NCBI RefSeq assembly: GCF_004363245.1
Contig: NZ_SNYV01000014.1
Coordinates: 496,001 to 560,000, forward strand
Source of the DNA: Sphingobacterium yanglingense
Lineage (GTDB): Bacteria > Bacteroidota > Bacteroidia > Sphingobacteriales > Sphingobacteriaceae
Direction of reading: 5' to 3'
DNA length: 64,000 nucleotides
A program made the position numbers and the translations under genes. Of this stretch, positions 30,795 through 40,144 are shown one piece after another. Position 1 is the stretch's first letter, and each line of letters opens with the position of its first letter. Under the pieces are notes generated by a model, which did not search any database, was not told the origin of the DNA, and worked only from the letters and a program-made list of their open reading frames with translations.

Positions 30795-30802
30795 CAAAAA
30801 TA
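30795..30802 (-). promoter_or_regulatory. -7 element of the superoxide dismutase gene
   Basis: Reverse-strand TATTTTTG matches TAnnTTTG and would give an untranslated leader of about 80 bases before the start at 30709. No clear -33 element. Confidence 0.4.
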
Positions 30803-30904
30803 TTACATTGTGCTGTTCAAGATATCGGGCTAAACAGAGATTTTTGTCTCAGTCATCGTTCTCACATGGCATGGGCGGGTGAATACTAAAGTTTCTATTT
30901 TCTC

Positions 30905-31801
30905 ATGAGTTCTACATATTTGTCCGTTGTTACCTTAGATGATCTGCAGGCGCATCTGAATTTTAATCTCAAAACCAATGACTATATTGTTTTTGAGGTT
31001 AATAAGGCTAATTATCTTATGCAAAGAAATCTGTTGTATAGGGCCGATTATTTTGGTGTATTGTTGATCAAGGAAGGTTTCGTCCGGTATACGGAAGGGG
31101 AATTGCAATATGTATTAAAGGCCGGAGATATTCTGTTTACCAATAATTCTAGATCTTTTAGAATTGATTATATCTCGGATGATTATGTAGCCTTGTATAT
31201 GTTCTTCTCAGAAGAAGTTTTGGAAAGTGTTGGATTAAGTTTTGTTTCCAATGATGTTTCTGCAACCCTGTTGAACGAATCTCAGGATATCATCCGAAAT
31301 GAGCCAGACTTGTTTGCTCGTATGGAATTTTATATGCTGGAATTGAAACGCCTTAATACTCCCCATCTGGAGGCTCCATTGATAGATGGTATAATGTTCC
31401 ATTTTTTTTCGCTTATCGTTCATGAGATTGTAGCCTTTTTAAGCAGAACTGTTTTGGTCACGCCAAAATCACCTAGGGAAGAAGCGTTGTCTTCGGAATT
31501 TTTCCATTTATTAAAGCAGTTCTTCAGGCAGCAACATGATATTCAGTTTTATGCGGATCAACTCTTTGTGAGCCGAAAATATTTGGGCCGTGTTGTCAAA
31601 AAGACTATGTTGAGAACACCCAAGGAAATTATCAGTCAAATGCTTGTGTTGGAATCCAAGCTACTCTTAAGAACATCGAAATTATCTATTCAGGAGATTG
31701 CTTATGCGTTGGGATTTACGGATCAGGCGTCATTTAGCAAGTTTTTCAAAAAGCACACCGACTTCTCTCCAACTTTCTATAAGTCCCGGGGAGTGGTATA
31801 G
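30905..31801 (+). CDS. AraC-family transcriptional regulator
   Basis: 298 residues: N-terminal cupin-like sensing half (about 1-150, with LIKEGFVRYTEGELQYVLKAG) and a C-terminal double helix-turn-helix (about 200-295, ADQLFVSRKYLGRVVKK and the AraC signature SIQEIAYALGFTDQASFSKFF). Placed 166 bases before an RND efflux operon on the same strand, it is the likely local regulator of that operon. Confidence 0.93.
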   Translation: MSSTYLSVVTLDDLQAHLNFNLKTNDYIVFEVNKANYLMQRNLLYRADYFGVLLIKEGFVRYTEGELQYVLKAGDILFTNNSRSFRIDYISDDYVALYMFFSEEVLESVGLSFVSNDVSATLLNESQDIIRNEPDLFARMEFYMLELKRLNTPHLEAPLIDGIMFHFFSLIVHEIVAFLSRTVLVTPKSPREEALSSEFFHLLKQFFRQQHDIQFYADQLFVSRKYLGRVVKKTMLRTPKEIISQMLVLESKLLLRTSKLSIQEIAYALGFTDQASFSKFFKKHTDFSPTFYKSRGVV

Positions 31802-31967
31802 CCTTTTTTCCTACTTATAGCTTCAAATAATTGTCACAGTACTGTCTTAGCGGTTATTGGACGACGTTATGAAGCGACCTTTGGACAAATATTGGCGCTT
31901 AAGCACCATTTTATACTCGCTCTTTTTATGCGATTTTTGTCCGGAAAAATAAAAAAGGGTATATATT

Positions 31968-33116
31968 ATGCGTCAAAAATTCGTGTCACAATCATTCAAA
32001 TTATGGTTACTTTCATTTGTTCTGCTGGCTAGCTGCGGGCAAAATGAAAAGGGCGGAGACTTTAATAACGGGCCAATGGAGGTTCCGATTTCGACAATTA
32101 CGAAATCAAATGTTGAATTAAAAAAAGAATATGCGGCTAGTTTGGAAGGAATTTCCAATGTAGAGATCCGCCCACAGGTTTCGGGTTATCTTACCAAAAT
32201 ATATGTGGAGGAAGGAGCTTATGTGCGTCAAGGACAGGTTCTTTTTAAAATCGAGGATCGGATTTATCAAGAGCAATTGCGTAATGCACAAGCTGTGCTG
32301 ATGAGTGCACAGGCAAATTTGGTAAATGTAAAAATTGACTTAGATCGCAAAAAGGAACTCGTCAAAAGCAATATTGTGTCCGATTTGCAAGTAAAGGAAG
32401 CGGAGGCAGCCTATCAAGCAGCTTTAGGAACAGTTGGTCAGGCAAAATCGGCGATAGAATCTGCGCGAATCAATGTTGATTTTTCGACGATAAAGGCTCC
32501 ATTAAATGGTTTCGTAGGTCGGTTTAACTACCGTCTAGGAAGTTTGTTGGCTCCTACAAATCCTGAGGCAATAACGGTGTTGTCGGACAATCGCCAGATA
32601 TTCGCGTATTTCAGTATGGGCGAAAATGAGTTTATTCGTTTCCAGCGCCAGTATGCCGGAGATACAATGGACGAAAAGTTAAAGAAAGTGGAAGATGTTG
32701 CCTTGAAGTTGTCTGACGGAGAAGGGTATGAACATACTGGACGTATAGATGCGGTCGAAGGGCAATTCAACAAAGGAACTGGAGCAATCACGCTGCGCGC
32801 CCGTTTTGACAATCCCAAAGCATTCTTAAGGAGTGGCAACACAGGTAAGATTATTCTTAAAGAACAGCTTACTGATGCGGTATTGGTTCCGATCGCTTCA
32901 ACTAAATCAATTCAGGAAAAACTGTTTGTCTTTGTCGTGGATAAAGAAGGTAAAGCACAACAGACACCTATCACGGCTGTGGGTAAAGTAGGACAGGATT
33001 TTATTGTTTCGGATGGTGTAGAGGTTGGCGACAAGTACGTAGTCAGAGGATTTGATAGATTACAGAGCGGTACTGCTGTAGTTGCTAAAAGCGAAAAGGG
33101 CCAAGAACAGAAATAA
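31968..33116 (+). CDS. RND efflux periplasmic adaptor (membrane fusion protein) lipoprotein
   Basis: 382 residues, lipobox ending LLAS-C23. The lipoyl halves flank a coiled-coil hairpin: VEIRPQVSGYLTKIYVEEGAYVRQG is the first half-motif (core VSGYLTKIYVEEG), the hairpin runs to about residue 165, and INVDFSTIKAPLNGFVG is the second half. The beta-barrel and membrane-proximal domains follow. AcrA/MexA type; it joins the inner-membrane pump to the outer-membrane channel. Confidence 0.94.
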   Translation: MRQKFVSQSFKLWLLSFVLLASCGQNEKGGDFNNGPMEVPISTITKSNVELKKEYAASLEGISNVEIRPQVSGYLTKIYVEEGAYVRQGQVLFKIEDRIYQEQLRNAQAVLMSAQANLVNVKIDLDRKKELVKSNIVSDLQVKEAEAAYQAALGTVGQAKSAIESARINVDFSTIKAPLNGFVGRFNYRLGSLLAPTNPEAITVLSDNRQIFAYFSMGENEFIRFQRQYAGDTMDEKLKKVEDVALKLSDGEGYEHTGRIDAVEGQFNKGTGAITLRARFDNPKAFLRSGNTGKIILKEQLTDAVLVPIASTKSIQEKLFVFVVDKEGKAQQTPITAVGKVGQDFIVSDGVEVGDKYVVRGFDRLQSGTAVVAKSEKGQEQK

Positions 33117-33146
33117 CTAATACGTTATCACTTTCATTTTTTATTT

Positions 33147-36100
33147 ATGCTAAAGAAGATTATAAAAAAGCCAGTTTTGGCTACTGTTATATCTATTTTG
33201 TTGGTGATTCTGGGAGTAGTTGGTATGATCAGTCTACCTATTACGAAATTCCCGGATATTGCACCTCCAACTGTCACGGTAATGGCTGTGTATCCGGGAG
33301 CGAATGCGGTGACTATCGCTCGTTCGGTGGCACCGCCATTGGAGAATGCCATCAACGGAGTAGAAAATATGGATTACATCACATCGACCGCGAGTAACGA
33401 CGGTACGTTGACTATTACCGTGATTTTTAAATTAGGAACGGATCCTGATCAGGCGGCTATTAATGTCCAGAATAGGGTAGCGCAGGTCACGAATCAGCTT
33501 CCTGCGGAGGTTATCCAGGCTGGTATTACGACCTTGAAACGGCAGAATAGTATGATCGCAATGATCAATCTGACTTCTACGGATGGAAAGATGTCTGACT
33601 TGTTCTTGGAAAACTATGCCAAAATAAATATTCTCCCAGAAATCAAAAGGATTAAAGGTGTGGGGGATGCAATGGCATACGGAAATAAGGACTATGCGAT
33701 GCGGGTTTGGTTGGATCCCGTAAAGCTGAATGCTTATGGTCTGACTCCAAATGATATCTCACGTGCTATTCAGTCCCAGAACTTGGAGGCTGCACCAGGG
33801 CGATTTGGAGAATTGACAGATGAAGCTAAGGAGTATATACTTCGGTACAAAGGGAAGTTTACGGAACCGGAGGAATATGAAGGTATCGTCGTACGGGCAA
33901 ATGCCGATGGGTCGGTGTTACGCTTGAAAGATGTAGCTACGGTCGAGTTTGGAGCATATAGTTATAATGTGTCGTCCCGCTATAATAAGAAGGATGCGGT
34001 GACTATGGCTATTTTCCAAATGACGGGATCAAATGCGAATGAGGTACAGATCGCTATGCAACAACGTATGGATGAATTGGCTAAGTCGTTCCCTGAAGGG
34101 ATGGAGTATACGATTCCTTATGCGACAAAAGAATCGTTGGATCAGTCGATAAGTCAGGTAATATGGACATTGATTGAAGCGTTTATCCTGGTATTCATCG
34201 TTGTTTATATATTCTTGCAGGATTTCCGGTCGACGTTGATTCCAGCTATAGCTGTGCCTGTATCTATTGTCGGTACGTTTTTCTTTATGAGTCTATTTGG
34301 GTTTTCTATCAATATATTGACTCTATTTGCGTTGGTACTCGCTATCGGTATTGTGGTGGATGATGCTATCGTGGTGGTGGAAGCGGTGCATGCGAAGATG
34401 GAACACAAAAAACTGAGTTCTAGGGCAGCAACGGTATCGGCTATGGGGGATATCTCAGGAGCGATAGTTTCGATTACCTTAGTGATGTCGGCAGTATTTA
34501 TCCCTGTTGCCTTTATGGAGGGATCTACAGGCTTGTTCTATCAACAGTTTGCACTGACATTAGCGATTGCTATTCTTATTTCGGCGGTCAATGCTCTTAC
34601 GCTAAGCCCCGCATTGTGTGCGCTGTTCTTACGTTCGGAGCATGGTTCGAATGGTATGGCTAAGTTAGGATTCAAACAACGGTTCTTCCACGGATTTAAT
34701 GCTTCTTTTAATAAGATGACGAATCGCTATGGAAGGTCTATCCTCTTTATGTTGAAACATAAATGGATTGCATTTTCGTTGATGTTTGTCTTTGGAGGTG
34801 CTTTCGTATGGATGTCTATGACTACGCCAAAAGGCTTTATACCGGATGAAGACCAGAGTTTTGTGATTGTTACGGCTAACTTAAGTCCAGGTACATCTAA
34901 ATCCAATACGGCAACAGTTATGTCAGATACAGAGGATGTCTTGTTGAAGCACCCTGCTGTATTGGAAGTGATGACAGTGGAGGGATTGAGTTTATTTACA
35001 GGAGCAATGTCATCATCCGCTGGTAGTTTGTTCGTCAAGTTGAAGCCTCAGGCTGCCCGTGCTGGTATCGATCAGGTAATTGGAGAGTTACAAGGGACAT
35101 TGTCTACAGATGACAGAGCGAATTTTTTGGTGCTGAACGTACCAACAGTGGATGGATTCGGTAATACTAGTGGAATGGAGTTGGTATTGCAGGATCGTAC
35201 GAATGGAGAGTTAGAGCAACTTGGTAACGTCTCTTATGGGATGATGGGAGCGCTTATGCAGCGTCCTGAAGTTGCCTTTGCGTTTACAACATTCGATGTA
35301 TCTTATCCACAGTTTGAAGTTCTTGTTGATGAAGTGAAATCTGCACAGTTTGGCGTTAGTGTCGCTGATGTAATGGGGGTTATGCAGGGGTATTTCGGTA
35401 GTATACAGTCTTCCGATTTTAATCGCTTTGGTAAATATTACCGGGTGTTAGTCCAGTCTACCCCTGAGACCAGAAACGACCAGCAAGCGCTTAATGGGTT
35501 GTTCGTTCGAAATGCTAACAATGAAATGGTACCTATAAATACACTAGTGACTCTACAGTCTACTACAGGTGCTGAGGTGGTCGAACGCTTTAATCTATTT
35601 AATGCGTCTAATCTAACGGTGGTTCCTGCTCCAGGTTACAGTACGGGACAGGCTATGCAAGCTGTAGAAGAGGTGAGTGAACAGGTGTTACCTCCAGGGT
35701 ATACTTACGATTTCAAAGGGATGAGCCGAGAGGAGAGTCAGGCTACTTCGCAAACGACAATGATATTTATTCTTTGTATTGTCTTTGTTTACTTCTTGTT
35801 GTCTGCACAATATGAGAGCTATATGTTGCCATTTGCAGTGCTTTTAAGTATTCCTGTGGGATTGTCTGGTGTGTTCTTTGGTATTGGCCTTGGAGGATTG
35901 TCCAATAATATATATGTACAAATCGCCATGGTCATGCTTATTGGTCTCCTGGCAAAGAATGGTATTTTGATTGTCGAATTTGCGATACAGCGCAGACAGG
36001 CTGGAAAGAGCCTGGTAGCATCGGCTGTCGAAGGAGCAAAAGCGCGGTTGCGCCCGATTCTGATGACATCATTGGCATTTATTGCTGGTCTGACACCTCT

Positions 36101-36281
36101 TCTGTTTGTTGTCGGTCCATCTGCAATGGGTAACCACTCTATTGGTTATGCAGCGATATTCGGAATGGTGGTAGGAACAATATTGGGACTTTTTATTACC
36201 CCGATTCTTTTTGTTCTGTTTCAGTTTTTACAGGAAAAAATGCAGGGTAAAGAGCTTACAGAGGCTGATTGGGAACGATAA
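33147..36281 (+). CDS. RND efflux transporter permease (HAE1 family)
   Basis: 1044 residues with the 12-helix RND plan and two large periplasmic loops. Visible: N-terminal PVLATVISILLVILGVVG, TKFPDIAPPTVTVMAVYPGA, helix 4 GIVVDDAIVVVEAV with the proton-relay acidic residues, and the second-half LIGLLAKNGILIVEFA. AcrB/MexB-like drug or solvent exporter driven by protons. It follows the adaptor by 30 bases and precedes the outer-membrane factor. Confidence 0.95.
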   Translation: MLKKIIKKPVLATVISILLVILGVVGMISLPITKFPDIAPPTVTVMAVYPGANAVTIARSVAPPLENAINGVENMDYITSTASNDGTLTITVIFKLGTDPDQAAINVQNRVAQVTNQLPAEVIQAGITTLKRQNSMIAMINLTSTDGKMSDLFLENYAKINILPEIKRIKGVGDAMAYGNKDYAMRVWLDPVKLNAYGLTPNDISRAIQSQNLEAAPGRFGELTDEAKEYILRYKGKFTEPEEYEGIVVRANADGSVLRLKDVATVEFGAYSYNVSSRYNKKDAVTMAIFQMTGSNANEVQIAMQQRMDELAKSFPEGMEYTIPYATKESLDQSISQVIWTLIEAFILVFIVVYIFLQDFRSTLIPAIAVPVSIVGTFFFMSLFGFSINILTLFALVLAIGIVVDDAIVVVEAVHAKMEHKKLSSRAATVSAMGDISGAIVSITLVMSAVFIPVAFMEGSTGLFYQQFALTLAIAILISAVNALTLSPALCALFLRSEHGSNGMAKLGFKQRFFHGFNASFNKMTNRYGRSILFMLKHKWIAFSLMFVFGGAFVWMSMTTPKGFIPDEDQSFVIVTANLSPGTSKSNTATVMSDTEDVLLKHPAVLEVMTVEGLSLFTGAMSSSAGSLFVKLKPQAARAGIDQVIGELQGTLSTDDRANFLVLNVPTVDGFGNTSGMELVLQDRTNGELEQLGNVSYGMMGALMQRPEVAFAFTTFDVSYPQFEVLVDEVKSAQFGVSVADVMGVMQGYFGSIQSSDFNRFGKYYRVLVQSTPETRNDQQALNGLFVRNANNEMVPINTLVTLQSTTGAEVVERFNLFNASNLTVVPAPGYSTGQAMQAVEEVSEQVLPPGYTYDFKGMSREESQATSQTTMIFILCIVFVYFLLSAQYESYMLPFAVLLSIPVGLSGVFFGIGLGGLSNNIYVQIAMVMLIGLLAKNGILIVEFAIQRRQAGKSLVASAVEGAKARLRPILMTSLAFIAGLTPLLFVVGPSAMGNHSIGYAAIFGMVVGTILGLFITPILFVLFQFLQEKMQGKELTEADWER

Positions 36282-36314
36282 TCAAATGGGGTTATGCATA
36301 TAGGAATTACAAAA

Positions 36315-37757
36315 ATGAAACAAAATATTATACTCAAAGCTATCCCATTGGCGCTATTAGCCGGATTGGGGGCATGTACAGTACAGAAATATCAGCGATC
36401 TGAAAATCTGCCGGTTGCAGCGAGTTATCGAGATGTGTTCGATGGGGTCGGTACAGACTCGGCCGAAAATATCGCTAATCTGGATTATCATAGTTTTTTT
36501 AGGGACCCGCTGTTGATCCAGCTTATAGATAGTAGCTTAGCTAAGAATAACAATTTGCTGGTTGCTATCAAGCAGATTGAGATAGCCTCATTGGGATATA
36601 AGCAATCTAAATGGGCGAATGTACCGGTTGTGCAGGCTACTGTCGTTGGAGCGGGTATAAATAGACCTTCTGATAACAGTTTAAATGGGCAGATGGCACA
36701 GCAGGGGATAGGTAAAAGCTATACCCCCGATTATAATGCTGCTGTGTTGGGTGTTTCTTGGGAGGCCGATATATGGGGAAAAATAAAGGCACAGAAGCAA
36801 GAGGCATTGGTTGATTATTTAAAAACGGAAGAAGCAGTACGGGCTGTCAAATCTGGATTGGTCAGCGAAGTAGCACAAGGTTATTATAATCTTCTGATGT
36901 TGGACAAACAACGGGAAGTGAGTCAGCAGAATTTGCTATTGATGGATAGTACACTTGCCATTCTCCAAAAGCAAATGGAATTAGGGTTGACGAATGCTCT
37001 GGCTGTTCAACAGCAAGAAATGACGCGCGATCAGTTAGATCATCAGTTGCGGGATATTGAGAGTGCTGTCCATACGCAAGAAAATGCGTTACAGTTGCTC
37101 TGTGGACGTGTCCCCGCCGCAATAGTGCGGAGCAAAGGACTTGACGAGATCTTAGTACCTAAGGAAATGGAAACAGGGGTACCGGTTCAGCTTTTTGGAA
37201 ATAGACCCGATGTGCGCAGTAGTGAATTGGAAATCCGGAAACTACAGTTGGCAACACATGCCGCTAAAGTAAGTATGTATCCGGCATTGAATATTACAGC
37301 GCAGGGTGGACTGAATGCTTTTAAAGCTTCGAATTGGTTTAACCTACCCGGTTCGTTGTTCGGGATGGCTGCAGGGAGTGTTGTGCAACCGGTATTGCAG
37401 GGAAAGCAACTGAAAACACGATATGAACAGTCTAAGATTATGGTGGAGCAAGCTGAATTGAATTTCAAACAATCTCTATTAGTGGCCGCAACAGAAGTGT
37501 CGGATGCATTGATACGGATACAAAAGCTGGAAGAGCAAGAAGCGATTTCGCTGCAAATGGTGGATCGGGCTGGAGTTATGGTGAATAATTCCTTGACACT
37601 ATTCCGTTATAACAATGCCAGTTACCTAGAAGTAATTTTAGCGCAGACTAATAAACTACAGGCTGACTTGGGACTTGCGACGACCAAAACATTAAAGCTT
37701 CAGTCTATTGCAAATTTGTATAGAGCACTAGGCGGAGGCTGGAAACAAAAAAGTTAA
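36315..37757 (+). CDS. RND efflux outer-membrane factor (OprM/NodT-type lipoprotein)
   Basis: 480 residues from ATG 36315, which places the lipobox LGA-C21 correctly; the frame begins at 36294 with seven extra residues. TolC-fold repeats are seen twice: LIDSSLAKNNNLLVAIKQIEIA and the helical LVSEVAQGYYNLLMLDKQ, then GNRPDVRSSELEIRKLQLAT and VVQPVLQGKQL in the second half. Closes the AraC-MFP-RND-OMF group; a terminator follows. Confidence 0.93.
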   Translation: MKQNIILKAIPLALLAGLGACTVQKYQRSENLPVAASYRDVFDGVGTDSAENIANLDYHSFFRDPLLIQLIDSSLAKNNNLLVAIKQIEIASLGYKQSKWANVPVVQATVVGAGINRPSDNSLNGQMAQQGIGKSYTPDYNAAVLGVSWEADIWGKIKAQKQEALVDYLKTEEAVRAVKSGLVSEVAQGYYNLLMLDKQREVSQQNLLLMDSTLAILQKQMELGLTNALAVQQQEMTRDQLDHQLRDIESAVHTQENALQLLCGRVPAAIVRSKGLDEILVPKEMETGVPVQLFGNRPDVRSSELEIRKLQLATHAAKVSMYPALNITAQGGLNAFKASNWFNLPGSLFGMAAGSVVQPVLQGKQLKTRYEQSKIMVEQAELNFKQSLLVAATEVSDALIRIQKLEEQEAISLQMVDRAGVMVNNSLTLFRYNNASYLEVILAQTNKLQADLGLATTKTLKLQSIANLYRALGGGWKQKS

Positions 37758-37768
37758 TCCTTCGATCG

Positions 37769-37810
37769 ATAAGTCGGGCTCCTGGAAATGAAGTCCGACT
37801 TATTTGTTTT
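37769..37810. terminator. terminator after the efflux operon
   Basis: ATAAGTCGG at 37769-37777 pairs with CCGACTTAT at 37795-37803, followed by a T-rich tract. It lies between two convergent genes and may serve both. Confidence 0.7.
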
Positions 37811-37816
37811 TTGCAG

Positions 37817-38788
37817 CTATAGTCGTTCTATCTCTAAGGAAAGTGCCATCAGTTCTTGTTTTAAGAGGTTAATGTGAGATTCGACTTGGTCGTACATATC
37901 TGCGCGATTGTTAAGTTCTTCCGCTTTATACTTTCCTCCCTTTCCAAAATATAGTTTGTCTAATTTTAATTCATCGTCCTCTTCGTCTATTTGTCCAAAG
38001 TTCTTCCACTTTTCAATAATTTGATTTCTTACTGATTTGGTGTCAGGTTCACTAGGGTCAGCGTAGTTTAGATAATACCAGATAAAAGGAGGAAAGTTGG
38101 TTGATGTTTCACTCCCAAGCCATACATCTCTCAATGCATTTCTTTCATGATAGAAATCTATTTTACGCTTGTTGAATAGCATCAGTAAACCTATAGACGC
38201 TTCTGCGATACCTGTGCCAATACCTATACTATTACTTACGCGTTCATTACTGATTGTTCCACCCGTCGCAATAGCTCCACTTGCTCCTATGACAATAGCA
38301 CTAATCGTAAGTTTGGATTCTAAGTCACTTTGTTTACCTTCTAAAAAATTGGCTATTTGACTTGTGCGTTCTTCTTCGCAGTCCATCTCTGAAGAAACTG
38401 CGGATACAATCAACGAAGCATTATTTATCTTCTGAAAGATATCTAATCTCAAACTGATCATATCCAATTTATGTTCCACGGAAGCTGAGCTAATGTCTTG
38501 TTTAGCACGTGCGTAACGCGTCAATGGATCTAGTATTCCTATGGCGTTGGCGATGTTGAGGCTTTTCTTTGATATCTTATTATGCAATAGACTGTCGATG
38601 GAGAGTTCATGCAGTGGGACGGGAAGCTCGCTTTCTTTATAGCTGTATATATTTTGTTGATTACAGTTGCTATGTCTCAACTGTGAGGAGAAAGCTGAGT
38701 TTTGGTAAGAAGCACAGGAACCTAGTAACGCAGATAGGGAGGCGATTGCAACGCACAAGGACTGATGTTTAAATCCGTTTCTTTTCAT
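37817..38788 (-). CDS. lipoprotein of unknown function with a glycine-rich membrane-like segment
   Basis: 323 residues; lipobox ending LLGS-C25. The N-terminal half is helical; at about 155-205 there is a long small-residue hydrophobic stretch (AIVIGASGAIATGG, then SIGIGTGIAEASIGLLMLF) interrupted by SNERVSN, as in a membrane hairpin. The C-terminal part is charged with a final helical segment (YDQVESHINLLKQELMALSLEIERL core QVESHINLLKQELMA). I recognise no family. It stands alone, convergent to the efflux operon. Confidence 0.7.
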   Translation of the reverse strand: MKRNGFKHQSLCVAIASLSALLGSCASYQNSAFSSQLRHSNCNQQNIYSYKESELPVPLHELSIDSLLHNKISKKSLNIANAIGILDPLTRYARAKQDISSASVEHKLDMISLRLDIFQKINNASLIVSAVSSEMDCEEERTSQIANFLEGKQSDLESKLTISAIVIGASGAIATGGTISNERVSNSIGIGTGIAEASIGLLMLFNKRKIDFYHERNALRDVWLGSETSTNFPPFIWYYLNYADPSEPDTKSVRNQIIEKWKNFGQIDEEDDELKLDKLYFGKGGKYKAEELNNRADMYDQVESHINLLKQELMALSLEIERL

Positions 38789-38909
38789 AAGCTACGTAAG
38801 GAATGGTCATGTAAGTTATAGTAAATGTATGATTTACTGGTATAAGTCACAATAATAACAGAAAAAATAAAATGCTTGAAAGAGGTCTTCAAATTATTGC
38901 TTTTGCATT

Positions 38910-38917
38910 TATATTTG
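38910..38917 (+). promoter_or_regulatory. -7 element of the MgtC-like gene
   Basis: TATATTTG is a perfect TAnnTTTG box, 48 bases before the ATG at 38966. The -33 region is not clear. Confidence 0.45.
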
Positions 38918-38965
38918 CTTTTAGATATATTGATCTAAGTTTTAATTTTTATTTCATTCATCCTT

Positions 38966-39613
38966 ATGATAGGTGATTTATTCTCTAATGAGAACTTTCA
39001 AACAATTGTAGTATCCTTGCTATGCGGTTCTATCGTGGGCATGGAGCGTGAGTACCGTAATAAGTCTGCAGGTTTTCGTACTGTTATTTTGATTTGTTTG
39101 GGAGCTACTATATTTACGATGGCTTCGCGTCTAGGGAATATGGCAGATGACCGGATTGCGGCAAACATTGTTACAGGAATTGGTTTCTTGGGGGCGGGGG
39201 TGATATTTCGTGGTAAGTTCTCTGTTCAGGGCTTGACTACTGCAGCTGTAATATGGACGATGGCTGCAGTGGGGATGTTGGTTGGATTTGGACAGTTTAT
39301 GCTCGGTATTTCTCTTGCAATATTGATGGTCGTGGTACTCTCATTATTTCAGAAGATGGAAACGGTATTGTCTAATATTTATTTCTCGAGAACGATTTAT
39401 GTTACGTTTATAGATAACAAAGCATCCAGACTATATGAGTTCGAGACTTTTCTAAAAGAAAGTGGTATTAACTCGTTGCGAAAGGGGATTGAGAAAAAGG
39501 GGGACAAGCTTATGGTAGTATATGAGATATCGAGTAGGAGACAACGGGTACGAATGATGAACGAACGTATAATCTCTATCGATTATGTGGATTCATTTAG
39601 TAATATTTCATAA
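38966..39613 (+). CDS. MgtC/SapB-family membrane protein
   Basis: 215 residues. The conserved MgtC core is present: LLCGSIVGMEREYRNKSAGFRT, ANIVTGIGFLGAGVIFRG and VQGLTTAAVIWTMAAVGM, across four to five membrane helices, followed by a soluble ACT-like C-terminal domain from about residue 145. Family members act in Mg2+ homeostasis and adaptation to low Mg2+ or acid. No partner gene is adjacent. Confidence 0.92.
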   Translation: MIGDLFSNENFQTIVVSLLCGSIVGMEREYRNKSAGFRTVILICLGATIFTMASRLGNMADDRIAANIVTGIGFLGAGVIFRGKFSVQGLTTAAVIWTMAAVGMLVGFGQFMLGISLAILMVVVLSLFQKMETVLSNIYFSRTIYVTFIDNKASRLYEFETFLKESGINSLRKGIEKKGDKLMVVYEISSRRQRVRMMNERIISIDYVDSFSNIS

Positions 39614-39923
39614 AATAAAAAAGGGGGATCTCTATTTCGCTGCCCTACAGTCGAAATGAACGATAACGTCTACTTCTAAGAAAACTCATTTTAAATACAT
39701 TAAGCCTCGGGTTACACTGGAGGCCGTTTTGCTTTTATTTCTTACGTTGATTTTAATATCTAGCCTCATTTAAAGGTCTGAGCTTTCCACAAGCAGAGCC
39801 CATTGGTCTATTTTCTGCTCTTCCCGTATTATTTTAAGCTTAATTAGCTAATACTAATAGCTAGGGAACATGTTATTACTACGTTATTATTTAACAAGTA
39901 TTAAATCAGAACACACAAGGGAA

Positions 39924-39969
39924 ATAACAGGGGTTTTATTCGCTTTTATCCGAATGAAGTCCCTGTTAT
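39924..39969. repeat. composite inverted repeat (hairpin) in intergenic region
   Basis: ATAACAGGG (39924-39932) pairs with CCCTGTTAT (39961-39969). Nested inside, ATTCG (39938-39942) pairs with CGAAT (39951-39955), leaving a symmetrical 5+5 internal loop and an 8-base apex. Could be a REP/MITE-like element or an RNA structure. Confidence 0.55.
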
Positions 39970-39995
39970 CTCCGAATAAAGTCCGTATGAAATCC
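39949..39995 (+). repeat. short degenerate direct repeats
   Basis: TCCGAATGAAGTCC (39949-39962) recurs as TCCGAATAAAGTCC (39971-39984) with a 22-base period and one mismatch, and again more loosely as CCGTATGAAATCC (39983-39995). The first copy overlaps the hairpin. Confidence 0.6.
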
Positions 39996-40080
39996 TTATT
40001 ATATAATAAAATGTACCCTAGTTGGTATGAAGTTGAACCTTTTTTAGTTTAAGAAATGTGAAGTAATAGTTTTTTGCTGT

Positions 40081-40127
40081 ATAAAAGAGGGGCTGTCTCG
40101 AGTATTACGAGACAGCCCCTCTTTTAT
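40081..40127. terminator. bidirectional terminator with 20-bp perfect arms
   Basis: 40081-40100 and 40108-40127 are exact reverse complements (core GAGGGGCTGTCTCG) around the loop AGTATTA, with A/T ends suited to both directions. It lies just beyond the stop of the TonB receptor gene at 40145. Confidence 0.85.
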
Positions 40128-40144
40128 GATATAAGATAAAATGA

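Larger units (their letters stand above)
39614..40080. other. 467-bp intergenic region with repeats and hairpins, no convincing gene
   Basis: A segment at about 39627-39664 contains TTTCGCTGCCCTACAGTCG followed by AAATGAACG, which resembles the dispersed intergenic repeats of Bacteroidota that read TTTCGCTxCGCTxCAGTCGA. Further on there is a composite hairpin at 39924-39969 and near-repeats at 39949-39995. A 60-codon open frame (39870-40052) lies across the repeats, with MKSLL occurring twice because of them; I do not treat it as a gene. Confidence 0.5.

Noticed and set aside
39870..40052. 60-codon open frame in the spacer after mgtC
   Set aside because: It lies across direct repeats and a hairpin; the doubled MKSLL comes from the repeat, not from a protein motif. 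No promoter or signal supports it.
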